The notes: generated by a model not told the origin, from the letters alone. Positions 15,628-25,913 are shown, numbered from the stretch's first letter. The stretch is 58,490 nucleotides of DNA from Candidatus Avimonas narfae (GCA_904395335.1 CAJFNR010000003.1:1-58490); one strand, 5' to 3'. A program made the numbers and translations.

Positions 15628-17797
15628 CGGCTCCGCCCTTTTCCGGCACCATGGTCAGGGAGATGCGCTTTCTCTCCCTGTCCACGGCCAGCACCCACAC
15701 CTTCACCCGGTCGCCAACCTTCAGCACCTCGGAGGGATGACGGATAAAGCGGGATGACAGTCGGGACAGATGCACCAAGCCGTCCTGATGCACGCCGATG
15801 TCCACAAAAGCCCCAAAATCCACCACGTTGCGTACCGTGCCCTCCAGCTCCATGCCGGGGGTCAGATCCTCGATTCCCATCACGTCGGTGCGCAGCAGCG
15901 GAGGGAGAAGCTCCTCACGGGGATCACGGCCGGGCTGGAGCAGCTCGTCCACCATATCCTGCAGGGTGGGCTCCCCTATTCCCAATCGGCCGGCCAGGGC
16001 GGCCCAACCGGTATCCTCCACCGTCCGGATGAGGCGCTCCCCCTGCTCCGGCGTCAGGGAGCCCGACGCCGGGCCCTTACCTAGTCCGCACAGGGCCAAC
16101 AGCTCCCGGGCAGCGGGATAGCTCTCCGGATGCACGGCGGTGCGGTCCAGATAATCCCCGCTCTCCGGCACCCGCAGAAAGCCCGCACACTGCTCAAAAG
16201 CCCGGGGCCCCAGCTTGGGCACCTTTTTCAGCTCACTCCGGGAGGAAAAGGGGCCGTGCTCCTCCCGGTAGGCGACAATGTTCTGCGCCACGGTGGCGCT
16301 GACTCCGGCCACCCGGGACAGCAGTGGCGCGGAAGCGGTATTCAGATCCACCCCTACCCCGTTGACACAGCTTTCCACCACGCCGTCCAGCGCCTCCGCC
16401 AGCCGGTTCTGGGGCATATCGTGCTGATACTGCCCCACGCCGATGGCCTTGGGATCAATCTTGACCAGCTCGGCCAAAGGGTCCTGCAGCCGCCGGGCGA
16501 TGGAAACAGCGGACCGGAGATTGACATCGTAATCGGGGAATTCCTTGGCCGCCAGCGGCGAAGCGGAGTAGACGGAGGCCCCGGCTTCACTGACCACCAG
16601 ATAGGACAGGCCGTTCCCCAGCTCCCGGATTACCTCAGCGGCGAATTTTTCGGTTTCCCGGGATGCGGTGCTGTTGCCGATAGCCAGCACCTGTACGCCG
16701 TGGCGGCGGATCCACTGGGCCACCTGCCGTTTGGCCTGCTCGATTTTTTCAAAGGGCGGTGCAGGGTAGATGACACCGGTATCCAGCACCCGACCGGTGG
16801 CATCCACCACCGCGCACTTGCATCCGTTGCGGTAGCCGGGATCCAGTCCCAGGGTCACCTTCCCCCGCACCGGCGGCTGCATCAAAAGCTGGCGCAGGTT
16901 CTGGGAAAATACCCGGATGGCCGCCTCCGAGGCCCGGTCGGTCAGTGCGCTGCGCGCCTCCCGTTCCAGGGCGGGAAACAACAGGCGCGACCACGCATCC
17001 TCGCACGCCTCCCGGACAAGGGGGGCATAGGGCGAGGGCGCCTTCACGTGGGCAACAGTGAGCAGGGACAGCGCACGCCCCTCATCACACACCACACCAA
17101 CGCGGAGCTTCTTTTCCCGTTCTCCCCGGTTCACCGCCAGCACGCGGTGGCCGGGGATTTTTTTCAGCATCTCCCGGTAGTCTCCGTAGGGCGCATACAC
17201 CCCCGGATCCTCGTTCGCCGCCTGGGAGGTCAGTTCACCGGAGGCGGCCAAAAAGGCCCGCAGCCTTGCCCGGCCGGCGGGGTCGTCCGCAATCCGCTCT
17301 GCCAAAATATCCCGGGCTCCCTGAAGGGCGGCTTCCTCCGACTCCACCCCCTTTTCCGGATTCCGGTACGCCGCGGCCAAGACCTCCGGCGCCGGACCGG
17401 AGGCCGGCTGGGCATACAGTGTATCCGCCAGAGGCTGCAATCCCCTTTCCTTCGCCTGGGAAGCGCGAGTGCGGCGCTTGGGCCGGTAGGGACGATACAG
17501 GTCTTCCAGCTCCGCCAGGGTCACCGCCCGGTCCAGGGATTCCGACAGCTCCTCGTTGAGCACCTCCTGTTCTTCCAAAGAGGCGCGGATTTTTTCCTTC
17601 TGCTCCTGTAAGCGGCGCAGATAATCCAGGCGCTCGCTCAGGGAGCGCAACACCTGATCGTCCATTGCCCCGGTCTGTTCCTTGCGGTAGCGGGCGATGA
17701 AAGGAATCGTGTTGCCGTCGTCCAGCAGGGCGACCACGCTTTCCACCCGCCGGGGTTCCAGATGAAGTTCCTCTGCCAGCTGTTTGAGAATATCCAT
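15620..17797 (-). CDS. tex: Tex family RNA-binding transcription accessory protein
   Basis: A 725-residue nucleic-acid-binding protein. Order of domains: N-terminal helical Tex region with NTIPFIARYRKEQTGAMDD (about 29-47), a YqgF-like RNase H fold with LGLDPGYRNGCK (about 320-331), helix-hairpin-helix segments including ELKKVPKLGPRAFEQCAGF, and an S1 domain near the C-terminus (LEGTVRNVVDFGAFVDIGVH). Length and order match Tex (about 720-780). The exact role in transcription is not well defined. It is a single gene, convergent with the M14 peptidase. Confidence 0.96.
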   Translation of the reverse strand: MDILKQLAEELHLEPRRVESVVALLDDGNTIPFIARYRKEQTGAMDDQVLRSLSERLDYLRRLQEQKEKIRASLEEQEVLNEELSESLDRAVTLAELEDLYRPYRPKRRTRASQAKERGLQPLADTLYAQPASGPAPEVLAAAYRNPEKGVESEEAALQGARDILAERIADDPAGRARLRAFLAASGELTSQAANEDPGVYAPYGDYREMLKKIPGHRVLAVNRGEREKKLRVGVVCDEGRALSLLTVAHVKAPSPYAPLVREACEDAWSRLLFPALEREARSALTDRASEAAIRVFSQNLRQLLMQPPVRGKVTLGLDPGYRNGCKCAVVDATGRVLDTGVIYPAPPFEKIEQAKRQVAQWIRRHGVQVLAIGNSTASRETEKFAAEVIRELGNGLSYLVVSEAGASVYSASPLAAKEFPDYDVNLRSAVSIARRLQDPLAELVKIDPKAIGVGQYQHDMPQNRLAEALDGVVESCVNGVGVDLNTASAPLLSRVAGVSATVAQNIVAYREEHGPFSSRSELKKVPKLGPRAFEQCAGFLRVPESGDYLDRTAVHPESYPAARELLALCGLGKGPASGSLTPEQGERLIRTVEDTGWAALAGRLGIGEPTLQDMVDELLQPGRDPREELLPPLLRTDVMGIEDLTPGMELEGTVRNVVDFGAFVDIGVHQDGLVHLSRLSSRFIRHPSEVLKVGDRVKVWVLAVDRERKRISLTMVPEKGGAAT

Positions 17798-18306
17798 GTT
17801 TTACTCCTTGTCCGTGTTAGTGAATCAGAATGCTTATGGGGATCTTCATCCACTTTTAAAGGCGTCCGGGCTTCCCCGTCTCGGCAGCGATTTGATCGCT
17901 GTTCTCTACCTCATCCCCCCGCTTTACAGGTACCCTTCTTCGTAAGAGGAAGCACACCTCAAGGGGAAGCTTTCCAAGACGCATCTCTATCCATAATTTT
18001 ATTTTACCATAAGCGTGGAGGGAGAATTGGCGGTGCCGCAAAGCGGGAGGAGGTCGTTCCGAACGACAGCCAATTTCTCCAGGTCCAGGGACTTCTTATA
18101 TCGTTTGCCATCGGGCATAAAGGCCCTGGGCACATTATACCACAATTTATTACAACCTGAAATCAAATAAGCAGAGGGACAAGCACTTTTCTTCTGCCTG
18201 TATTTTCCTAGCCTTCCGGGGGAAAAATACCGGAGAAAATTCCCGATGCAAAGAAGCCGCGGTCTGTGAAAGCGGCCGAGGTTGACAAGGAAGGCGGAAC
18301 CCGATT
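17798..18306. other. Intergenic region before the giant glucan synthase
   Basis: No gene is seen over about 500 bp. It holds the 45-bp dispersed hairpin repeat (18085-18129) and, before it, a stretch near 17945-17975 (GAGGAAGCACACCTCAAGGG) with loose similarity to intergenic sequence near 13440-13475 and 57615-57650. I do not see a confident promoter for either neighbour. Confidence 0.45.
18085..18129. repeat. 45-bp dispersed hairpin repeat, copy 1
   Basis: The element begins CCAGGGACTTC and ends AAAGGCCCTGG, so its ends pair (CCAGGG/CCCTGG). It matches a second copy at 54243-54287 at 39 of 45 positions with no gaps. Both copies are intergenic. Confidence 0.7.
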
Positions 18307-21300
18307 ATGTCGCGACATCAGGAGCATACCCAGAAAAAAACAACCGAAGCCGCCGCTCCCGCGGAAACCCGTTCGGGAGAGGCGTATTATCACGCTCTGG
18401 CCCGGACGTATGTGGCCGAGCCCTACGATCCCGGTTCGCTGCGTCCCCTGCGCCGCCGGGTACGGCGGGATCTGCGTACGCTGCGGAGGAACTACGAGGA
18501 GGCTTTGACCTCCCACCGGCGGGCGGCCCCCGGCTCCCTACAGGAATGGCTGGCCGACAACTACCACCTTCTTTCCCGGGAAGGGGAAGGCGTGTTAGAG
18601 GACCTCAAATACGCCGGGCCTCAGCCTTGTGACGACGGGTGTCCTGCCCTGTACCGCCTTTGTCTGCGCCTAGCCCGGGAAAAGGGTGTTCCTCAGGAAG
18701 CGGAATGGGATACCCTGCTGGAAACCGCCCAGCAGCATCGCCCTCTGACGGTACCGGAGCTGGATCAGCTGTCCCTTTGCCTGCGGGCGGCGCTGATCTC
18801 GCTGGCGACGGAGGCCTGCAGCCAAAAGGGGGAAGAGGCAGTCCGTTCCTTGTCCCGGGCGGTGAAGGGGCTGCGCACGGCGGCGGACACGGACTTCGCC
18901 CGTCTGGCCGAGCGGCACAGCATCGTGGAACGCATCCTGGCGGAGGACCCCTCCGGCATCTATCCCCGCATGGACGAATCTTCCCGGGCCGATTACCGCC
19001 GCCGGGTGGGGGAATTGGCCATGGACACGGAGAAAAGCGAGGCCTCCGTGGCCGCCGACCTGGTGGAGCGGGCAGCCGAAGCCGCCGCTTCCGCTCCCAC
19101 CGCCGGCGATATAACCGGCCCCTCCTCCCCCCGGCGCTGTCATGTGGGTGCATACCTGCCCGACGACCGTCCCCAGCGCCATCGGCGCGGACGGATCTTG
19201 CTGCTGTTGGAATTTCTGCTACCCGCCGCCGCATCAATCGGTTTGGCGGTGGCGGCGGGCCAGGTCTGGATCCTGCCGCTTTTTTATCTCCCTCTGTTTG
19301 AAATCCTGCGTCCTATTTTGGAGCATTTCGGACTCAAGGGCGTGCCTCCCCTGCGGCTGCCCCGACTAGAGCTGGAAGGTGTCATTCCTGAGGAGGGGCG
19401 CACCGTCATCGCCGTGTCCTCTCTGCTTCCCCCGGCCGACAAGGCCCGCGAGACGGCGGAACGACTGGCCAAGCTGTACAATACCAACGGTCAGGGAGCG
19501 GTCCAAGTCTGCCTGCTGGCCGATCTGCGGGGCGCGGAATTTCCCACCCTGCCCGGAGACGCCGCGGACATCTCCGCTCTCCAACGGGAAATCCGCCGCC
19601 TCAACCACCGCCTGTCCGCTGCAGGAAAGCCGCCCGCTCTGGTGCTGGCGGTGCGCGGGCGGGAATACAGCGAAACCATGGGCCAGTATACCGGCCGGGA
19701 ACGCAAGCGCGGCGCCATCGCCGAACTGGTGCGTGTCATCCGAGGCGGCGAAAACCGCTTTCTCGCCTTTGAGGGCGATCTGGAGGCGCTGCGCCGCTGC
19801 CGCTATCTGCTGGCCCTGGACGCGGACACCGGGCTGCTCATGGACACCGCCGCCCGACTGGTGGGCACCGCCCTGCATCCGCTCAACCGTCCGGTATGGG
19901 ACGAAGAGCATCACCGGGTAGCCGCGGGCTACGGCGTGCTGGTGCCCCGCATGGAACCGGAACTGAAAAGCGCCGGGCGTACCCCTTTCTCCTCCGCTAT
20001 GGCGGGGGCGGGTGGCATTACCCCCTATGACGTGCCCGCCGGAGAGCTGTACATGGACGGCTTTGCCTCCGGGATATTCGCCGGCAAGGGCCTGCTGGAC
20101 GTGCGGGCGTTCCACCGGCTGCTGGAGGAGGATCCTTTCCCTGCGGAACAGGTCCTCAGTCACGATGTTTTGGAGGGCTCCCTTCTGCGGGCGGGGCTGG
20201 TGTCCGATGTGGCCATGACCGACGGCGTCCCCGCCACCCTGCCCGGCTGGCTGTCCCGTCTTCACCGCTGGATCCGGGGCGACTGGCAGAACGCCCCCTT
20301 CCTGTTCCGCCACCGGCTGCCCCTGCGGCGGTTGGACAGGTGGAAGCTGCTGGACAACCTGCGCCGGTCAGTGACACCGGCGGCGGCCCTGCTGTGCCTG
20401 CTGCTGTCTCCCCTTCTGCCGGGGAGGGGAGGGGCGCTACTGGCAGGGGTTGCCCTACTGTCTGCGGTATCCGGCGAGCTGCTGGCGGCGGTGCTGTCCC
20501 TGATCCACGGCGGCTGGCTCACCCTGACCGGCCGCTATTACTCCCGCACCCTCCCCCGGGCGCTGGGAGCGCTGACCCGGGCAGCCTATCAGCTGGTCAT
20601 GCTTCCCGCCTCCGCCTTGTCCGGCTTGGACGCCGTACTGCGGGCACTGTGGCGGCTGCATTCCCGCCGCCGGATGCTGCAGTGGGTCACCGCCGCCGAC
20701 GCGGACAAGGGCGGCTGGGCCGTATCCTTCCGCCGTCTGTGGTACACCCTGCCGGTGGCGGCGGTGCTCATCGTCTGGGGCGGTGGGTTAACCCGGCTGG
20801 CCGGACTGCTGTTCCTGCTGCTGATCCCGCTGAGCGCCCTGTCCTCGCGGCCGCCCCGCTCGCCGGGCCGGCCGACTCTGTCGCCCGGGGAAAAACACAC
20901 GGTGAGCGCTTACGCCGCCGCCATGTGGCGGTATTACGAGGAACTGTGCGGGCCGGAGGATCATTATCTTCCCCCGGACAACCTGCAGGAATCCCCGGTC
21001 TGGCGGGTGGCACACCGCACCTCCCCCACCAATATCGGCCTGTACCTTCTCTGTATCGTGTCTGCTGCGGACTTCGGCTTCATCGACGAGGACGGCATGC
21101 TGCTGCGGCTGGACCGAACGATCCGCACGGTGGAAAAGCTGGAAAAATGGCGGGGCAATCTTCTCAACTGGTACGATACCCGCACCCTGCGCCCCCTTTC
21201 CCCCCGGTATATCTCCACCGTGGACAGCGGCAACCTGGCCTGCTGTCTGGTGGCGGCACGCCAGGCGGTGCTGGAGCACCGCAGCGACCGGGCGCGGCCG

Positions 21301-24300
21301 CTGGCCGACCGACTCCAAGCACTCATCGCAGCCATGGACCTGACCCCTCTGTATAATCGTCGCCGGGCCCTGTTCCACATCGGCCTGGACCCGGATACCG
21401 GCGACGCGAGCCCCTCCTACTACGACCTGCTCATGAGCGAAAGCCGCCTCACCGGCTATTTTGCCATCGCCACCAGGGCAGTCCCCAAAAAGCACTGGGG
21501 CGCCCTGGGCCGCACACTGGCCCGGTCGGGCGGCTATGTGGGGCCGGTATCCTGGACAGGCACCATGTTCGAATACTTCATGCCCCGTCTGCTTCTGCCC
21601 GCCCAGGAAGGCTCCATGAGCTACGAGGCGCTGCGCTTTTGCCTGCACTGCCAGAAGCGGCGGCCGCCCCGCGGGGTACCCTGGGGGGTCAGCGAAAGCG
21701 GCTTTTACGCTTTTGACAGCAATTTGAACTACCAATACAAGGCCCACGGCGTACCCCGGCTGGGGCTCAAACGCGGGCTGGGCAGCGAGCTGGTCATATC
21801 GCCCTATTCCTCCTTCCTCACCCTGACCACCGACCCCCAGGGCTCCCTGCGCAACCTAGCCCGGCTGGAACGGCTGGGCATGACGGGACGCTGCGGCTTT
21901 TATGAAGCGGCGGATTTCACCCCGGGCCGCACCGCCCGGGGTGGCTATTCCGTGGTGCGCAGCTACATGGCACACCACGTGGGGATGAGCCTGGTCGCGT
22001 GTGTCAACGCCGTCATGGACGACCGGTTTGTCCGCCGCTTTCTGCGCGATCCGAGTATGGCCCGGGCGGAGGAGCTGCTGACGGAGCACGCCCCGGCCAA
22101 CGGCGCGGTATTCAGCGGCGCCCAGGAACGCTCCGTGCCCGAGCTGCCCGGCCGGGCCCATCCCACCACCGAGGAAATTCCCGTGATCAATCCCCGCACC
22201 CCGCGCATGCATCTGCTCACCGGCAGCGAATGGTCCCTGGCCATCACCGATTCCGGCGCCGGTATATCCGTGTGCCGGGGACTGGATATCCACATGCGCA
22301 GCGGCGACCTGCTGCGCCGCCCTCAGGGAATCTTTGCCTATGCGGATGCAGGCGAGGGGCCCTTTTCCCTCACCGCCGCTCCGGATTACCGGTATACCGC
22401 TTTCCCTAAACGCGGCCCTGCAAGGGTGGAACGCCGGGCGGAATTCGGCGAAGGCTACGCCGCCTTTTTCGCCGGGCAGGGCTCCCTGGAAACGGGGATG
22501 CGCGTCACAGTCCACCCCCGCCTGCCCAGCGAACAGCGTCAGGTGGCACTGAAAAACCGCTCCAACCGGCGGCTGACCTGCCAGCTGCTCTTTTATTTCG
22601 AGCCCTGTCTGGCGCGCCGGGAGGACGCCGCTGCCCATCCCGCCTTTTCCCGATTGTTTCTCTCCGTCCGCCGGGACGAGGCCTCCTCCGCTCTGTTCTT
22701 CACCCGCCGTCAGCGGCAGGGAGAACCACCGGTATGCCTGGCGGCGGGGTTGCTGGACGGTGGTCCCTTTGACTACGAGCCCTCCCGGGAACGTCTGCTG
22801 ACCCGGCCGGAGGGAACGCTCTCCCTAGGGGAGGCGATGGGACGTCCCTTCTCTTGTCAGGGCAGCGGCGTCCCCGACTGCGCGGCCGCGCTGCGGGTGA
22901 CGGTGGAGCTGCCGCCCCGTGCCCAGCGCACCGTCACCCTGCTCCTGGCCGCCGCCCCTACGGAAAGCGAAGCCGCCACCCGTCTCATCGAGCTGCGCCG
23001 GGAAGGAGGGCTCACCGCCGACCGGGCGGCGCGCAGCCCCTTTGGCGGGGTGGAGGCCCAGCTGGCCGCCCACACCCTGCCCGATCTGTTCTATCCGCCC
23101 CGCATGTCCCGGGAATGGGCGGCGGCAGCCCGGGACAACCGCCGCGGGCAGTCCGCTCTTTGGTCCCTGGGGATTTCCGGCGACGATCCTCTGCTCCTGC
23201 TGGAGATCCACAACGCCGCCGACGCCTCCCGAGCGGAGCCGTATATGCGCCTGCACCGTTCCCTTCGCCTGGGCGGTGTAACCACCGAGCTGGCCCTGGC
23301 CTACCGGGAAGAGCCCGGCTACGACACCCCGCTGCTGGATGCCATCCGGGAAGCCGCCCGATCCGCCCTGTGTGAAAGCCTGCTGGGGGTCCGGGGTGGC
23401 ATCCATCCCGTCAATCTGACGATCCACGGGGAGGAGGCGTTGACCCTGCTCACCGCCGTGGCCGCTCACAACGGTGCCCGGGATCTGCAGCGGGCTGCCC
23501 CGCCGCCGGCCGATTACCGTCCGCTTCCCATTCTACCGGTAGGGCGGCCGGAGCGCACACCGGAAGATCCTCTGCTGTCCTTCCCCGGCGGCCGCTTTGA
23601 GCAAGATGGCTCCTTCACGGTGGAGTCTCCCGCTCCCCGCCTGCCCTGGTGCCACCTGCTGGCCAATCCCGCCTTCGGCACTCTGGTTTCCGACGCCTCA
23701 GCGGGCTTCACCTGGGCAGTGAGCGCCCGGGAAAACCGCCTGACTCCCTGGGACAACGACACCGCTTCGGACAACCGCGGGGAGCGGCTGCTGATGCGGC
23801 TGGCAGGTCAAAGCGTGGCGGTGGATCTGATCCAGGGAGCCAGGGCGCGCTTTGGCCCGGGCTACGCCCGATACGACGGGGCCGCCGGTCCTCTGCGCAC
23901 CCGTGTGACGCTGAGCGTGCCGGAAAAGGGAAGCGTCAAACTGGTGGAAATTGAGATAGAAAACAGCGGCAAGGAGGAGGCGGAGATTCAGTTGGCTTAT
24001 TATACCGAACCGGTACTGGGGGTGAACCGGGACAACGCCCGGCACCTGACCGCCCGCTGGGAAAACGGTGCCCTGCTGATGAGCAGCCCCTTTTCCCCTG
24101 TGGCGGGTAGCCTGATCCTCACCGCCTTCGGTGGGGCAGAGGGCTGTGACTGCGACCGGGGGGCGTTCCTGTCGGGCAAATGGGGCAGCGGTACTCTGGC
24201 TCCCCTGCCCGACCCCTGCGCCGCCGTCATTGTCAAAAAGCAACTTCCCCCCAAGCGCCGGGAAAAAGTCACCTTCGTCCTTGGCTTTGCCGCCCGGGAC

Positions 24301-25836
24301 CCGGCGGCGGTACGGCTGGCGGGACTGGCGGAAGCGAATGCGCTGCCGGCGCCCAAGGCCGGCACGGCGCCGCGCCTTTCCACCCCAGACGCCGCCCTGA
24401 ACGCGGTTTTCCCCTTCCTGCTGGAACAGATCAAACGCTGCCGTCTTTTCGGCCGCACCGGCTTTTATCAAAGCGGCGGCGCCTGGGGTTTCCGGGATCA
24501 GCTTCAGGACGCCCTAGCCATGCTCTGGACCGAACCGGTCCTGCTGCGCCGTCAGCTTCAGCGCTGTGCCGCCGCCCAGTTTGAGGAGGGCGATGTACTT
24601 CACTGGTGGCACCGGCTGCCCGGAAAGGGCCTCCATGGCGTGCGCACCCGCTGCTCCGACGATTTGGTGTGGCTGCCCTACGCTCTGTGCGAATACACCG
24701 CTTTTACCGGAGACGAGGCGGTGTGGGACGTTCCCGTCCCCTTCCTCACCGCGGAGCCGCTGCGGGAAGAAGAGGACGACCGCTATTTCGAGCCCGCCGT
24801 CTCCGACTGCCGTGAACCGCTGTACGAGCACGGGGCGCGGGCGCTGGACCGGGCCCTCACCGCCGGGGAACATGGGCTGCCCCTCATCGGAAGCGGCGAC
24901 TGGAACGACGGCTTCAGCCTGCTGGGCGTCAAGGGCCGGGGTGAAAGTGTCTGGCTAGCCATGTTTCTATCCCTGACACTGGACCATTTCGCTCCGGTGG
25001 CCCACCGGCGCGGCGACGAGGGCCGGGCCACCCGGTACCGCACCGCTGCTGCGGAATACCGCCGGGCGGCGGAGGCGTGTTTTGACGGGGATCGCTACCT
25101 GCGGGCTTTCGCCGACGACGGCACGCCGCTGGGGCGGGCCGGACAGCCCGCCTGCGCGCTGGACAGCCTGACCCAGTCCTTTTCCGTGCTGGCGGGATTG
25201 GATGCCGTCCGGGCCGGCACCTCCCTGGACACCGCCCTCCGGGAGCTGGTGGACCGGGAACACGGGGTCGTGCGTCTTTTTGCCCCCGCCTTCTCCTCGC
25301 CGTCCGCTACCGCCGGAGGCGGGGACGCACCGGTGGGCTATATCTCCTCCTATCCCCCAGGCATCCGGGAAAACGGCGGGCAGTACACCCATGCGGCGGT
25401 GTGGTTGGCTATGGCCCTTCTGGAAAGCGGCCGGGCGGAGGAGGGGGCCGCCTTGCTGCGGATGCTCAATCCCGCCGCCAAATACGCCGGGGATCCCGGA
25501 TTGTACGGCGGCGAACCCTATGCACTGGCCGGGGACGTTTACGCCCACGAGGAAATCCCCGGCCGGGCGGGATGGACCTGGTACACCGGGTCGGCGGGAT
25601 GGTATGTTACCACCGTCTTCCGTTCCCTACTGGGACTGAGGCCCCGGGGCGACCGGCTGGAACTGCTTCCCTGCCTGCCCTCCTCCTGGAACGGCTACTC
25701 GCTCACCCTGACCCTGAACGGTACCCCGCTGAAGCTCTGCTGCCGCCGGGGCGAACCTGAGCTGACCGTGGATGGAAAGCCCGCCGTATTTATTCCTCTG
25801 GACGGCCGTCCCCACGAAGCAGTGTATCCGTGCTGA
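18307..25836 (+). CDS. ndvB: Cyclic beta-1,2-glucan synthase-like protein (GT84, glycoamylase-like, GH94)
   Basis: A 2509-residue membrane protein with the order of parts known from ChvB/NdvB/Cgs. Residues 1-290 are a soluble helical region. Transmembrane segments lie near 294-340, 686-735 and 810-845. They surround a family 84 glycosyltransferase with a DADT metal site (D505/D507). Residues about 850-1330 form the glycoamylase-like domain (LNWYDTRTLRPLSPRYIST; MFEYFMPRLLLPAQEG), the part linked to ring closure. Then come GH94 beta-sandwich domains and the GH94 catalytic barrel with GSGDWNDG (D2198-W-N-D2201). In proteobacteria the enzyme makes cyclic beta-1,2-glucan from UDP-glucose, and GH94 trims chain length by phosphorolysis. 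It is somewhat shorter than the proteobacterial forms (about 2800). The product in this organism is inferred. Confidence 0.9.
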   Translation: MSRHQEHTQKKTTEAAAPAETRSGEAYYHALARTYVAEPYDPGSLRPLRRRVRRDLRTLRRNYEEALTSHRRAAPGSLQEWLADNYHLLSREGEGVLEDLKYAGPQPCDDGCPALYRLCLRLAREKGVPQEAEWDTLLETAQQHRPLTVPELDQLSLCLRAALISLATEACSQKGEEAVRSLSRAVKGLRTAADTDFARLAERHSIVERILAEDPSGIYPRMDESSRADYRRRVGELAMDTEKSEASVAADLVERAAEAAASAPTAGDITGPSSPRRCHVGAYLPDDRPQRHRRGRILLLLEFLLPAAASIGLAVAAGQVWILPLFYLPLFEILRPILEHFGLKGVPPLRLPRLELEGVIPEEGRTVIAVSSLLPPADKARETAERLAKLYNTNGQGAVQVCLLADLRGAEFPTLPGDAADISALQREIRRLNHRLSAAGKPPALVLAVRGREYSETMGQYTGRERKRGAIAELVRVIRGGENRFLAFEGDLEALRRCRYLLALDADTGLLMDTAARLVGTALHPLNRPVWDEEHHRVAAGYGVLVPRMEPELKSAGRTPFSSAMAGAGGITPYDVPAGELYMDGFASGIFAGKGLLDVRAFHRLLEEDPFPAEQVLSHDVLEGSLLRAGLVSDVAMTDGVPATLPGWLSRLHRWIRGDWQNAPFLFRHRLPLRRLDRWKLLDNLRRSVTPAAALLCLLLSPLLPGRGGALLAGVALLSAVSGELLAAVLSLIHGGWLTLTGRYYSRTLPRALGALTRAAYQLVMLPASALSGLDAVLRALWRLHSRRRMLQWVTAADADKGGWAVSFRRLWYTLPVAAVLIVWGGGLTRLAGLLFLLLIPLSALSSRPPRSPGRPTLSPGEKHTVSAYAAAMWRYYEELCGPEDHYLPPDNLQESPVWRVAHRTSPTNIGLYLLCIVSAADFGFIDEDGMLLRLDRTIRTVEKLEKWRGNLLNWYDTRTLRPLSPRYISTVDSGNLACCLVAARQAVLEHRSDRARPLADRLQALIAAMDLTPLYNRRRALFHIGLDPDTGDASPSYYDLLMSESRLTGYFAIATRAVPKKHWGALGRTLARSGGYVGPVSWTGTMFEYFMPRLLLPAQEGSMSYEALRFCLHCQKRRPPRGVPWGVSESGFYAFDSNLNYQYKAHGVPRLGLKRGLGSELVISPYSSFLTLTTDPQGSLRNLARLERLGMTGRCGFYEAADFTPGRTARGGYSVVRSYMAHHVGMSLVACVNAVMDDRFVRRFLRDPSMARAEELLTEHAPANGAVFSGAQERSVPELPGRAHPTTEEIPVINPRTPRMHLLTGSEWSLAITDSGAGISVCRGLDIHMRSGDLLRRPQGIFAYADAGEGPFSLTAAPDYRYTAFPKRGPARVERRAEFGEGYAAFFAGQGSLETGMRVTVHPRLPSEQRQVALKNRSNRRLTCQLLFYFEPCLARREDAAAHPAFSRLFLSVRRDEASSALFFTRRQRQGEPPVCLAAGLLDGGPFDYEPSRERLLTRPEGTLSLGEAMGRPFSCQGSGVPDCAAALRVTVELPPRAQRTVTLLLAAAPTESEAATRLIELRREGGLTADRAARSPFGGVEAQLAAHTLPDLFYPPRMSREWAAAARDNRRGQSALWSLGISGDDPLLLLEIHNAADASRAEPYMRLHRSLRLGGVTTELALAYREEPGYDTPLLDAIREAARSALCESLLGVRGGIHPVNLTIHGEEALTLLTAVAAHNGARDLQRAAPPPADYRPLPILPVGRPERTPEDPLLSFPGGRFEQDGSFTVESPAPRLPWCHLLANPAFGTLVSDASAGFTWAVSARENRLTPWDNDTASDNRGERLLMRLAGQSVAVDLIQGARARFGPGYARYDGAAGPLRTRVTLSVPEKGSVKLVEIEIENSGKEEAEIQLAYYTEPVLGVNRDNARHLTARWENGALLMSSPFSPVAGSLILTAFGGAEGCDCDRGAFLSGKWGSGTLAPLPDPCAAVIVKKQLPPKRREKVTFVLGFAARDPAAVRLAGLAEANALPAPKAGTAPRLSTPDAALNAVFPFLLEQIKRCRLFGRTGFYQSGGAWGFRDQLQDALAMLWTEPVLLRRQLQRCAAAQFEEGDVLHWWHRLPGKGLHGVRTRCSDDLVWLPYALCEYTAFTGDEAVWDVPVPFLTAEPLREEEDDRYFEPAVSDCREPLYEHGARALDRALTAGEHGLPLIGSGDWNDGFSLLGVKGRGESVWLAMFLSLTLDHFAPVAHRRGDEGRATRYRTAAAEYRRAAEACFDGDRYLRAFADDGTPLGRAGQPACALDSLTQSFSVLAGLDAVRAGTSLDTALRELVDREHGVVRLFAPAFSSPSATAGGGDAPVGYISSYPPGIRENGGQYTHAAVWLAMALLESGRAEEGAALLRMLNPAAKYAGDPGLYGGEPYALAGDVYAHEEIPGRAGWTWYTGSAGWYVTTVFRSLLGLRPRGDRLELLPCLPSSWNGYSLTLTLNGTPLKLCCRRGEPELTVDGKPAVFIPLDGRPHEAVYPC

Positions 25837-25869
25837 TCCTGGCCTCTTTATCCCATTCTCAACCGAAAA

Positions 25870-25913
25870 CGCCAAAAGGGTACCTCCCCTCGGCTGGAGA
25901 TACCCTTTTGGCG
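25870..25913. terminator. Strong hairpin after the glucan synthase gene
   Basis: CGCCAAAAGGGTA and CTCC on the left pair with GGAG and TACCCTTTTGGCG on the right, a near-perfect stem (25870-25913) starting about 34 bp after the stop. There is no T-run on the plus strand. Confidence 0.6.

Noticed and set aside
16130-17611. Long open frame on the plus strand opposite tex (493 codons)
   Set aside because: It lies within the tex coding region on the other strand. Its translation is rich in His, Gly, Pro and Arg without family resemblance, as expected for the antisense of GC-rich genes.
18281-18309. TTGACA followed 17 bp later by TTATGT at the start of the glucan synthase gene
   Set aside because: The -10 would overlap the start codon, leaving no leader or ribosome binding site in the transcript; likely chance.
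19366-24471. Many long antisense and shifted frames inside the glucan synthase gene
   Set aside because: High GC keeps alternate frames open. The 2509-residue frame has continuous domain homology and the others do not.
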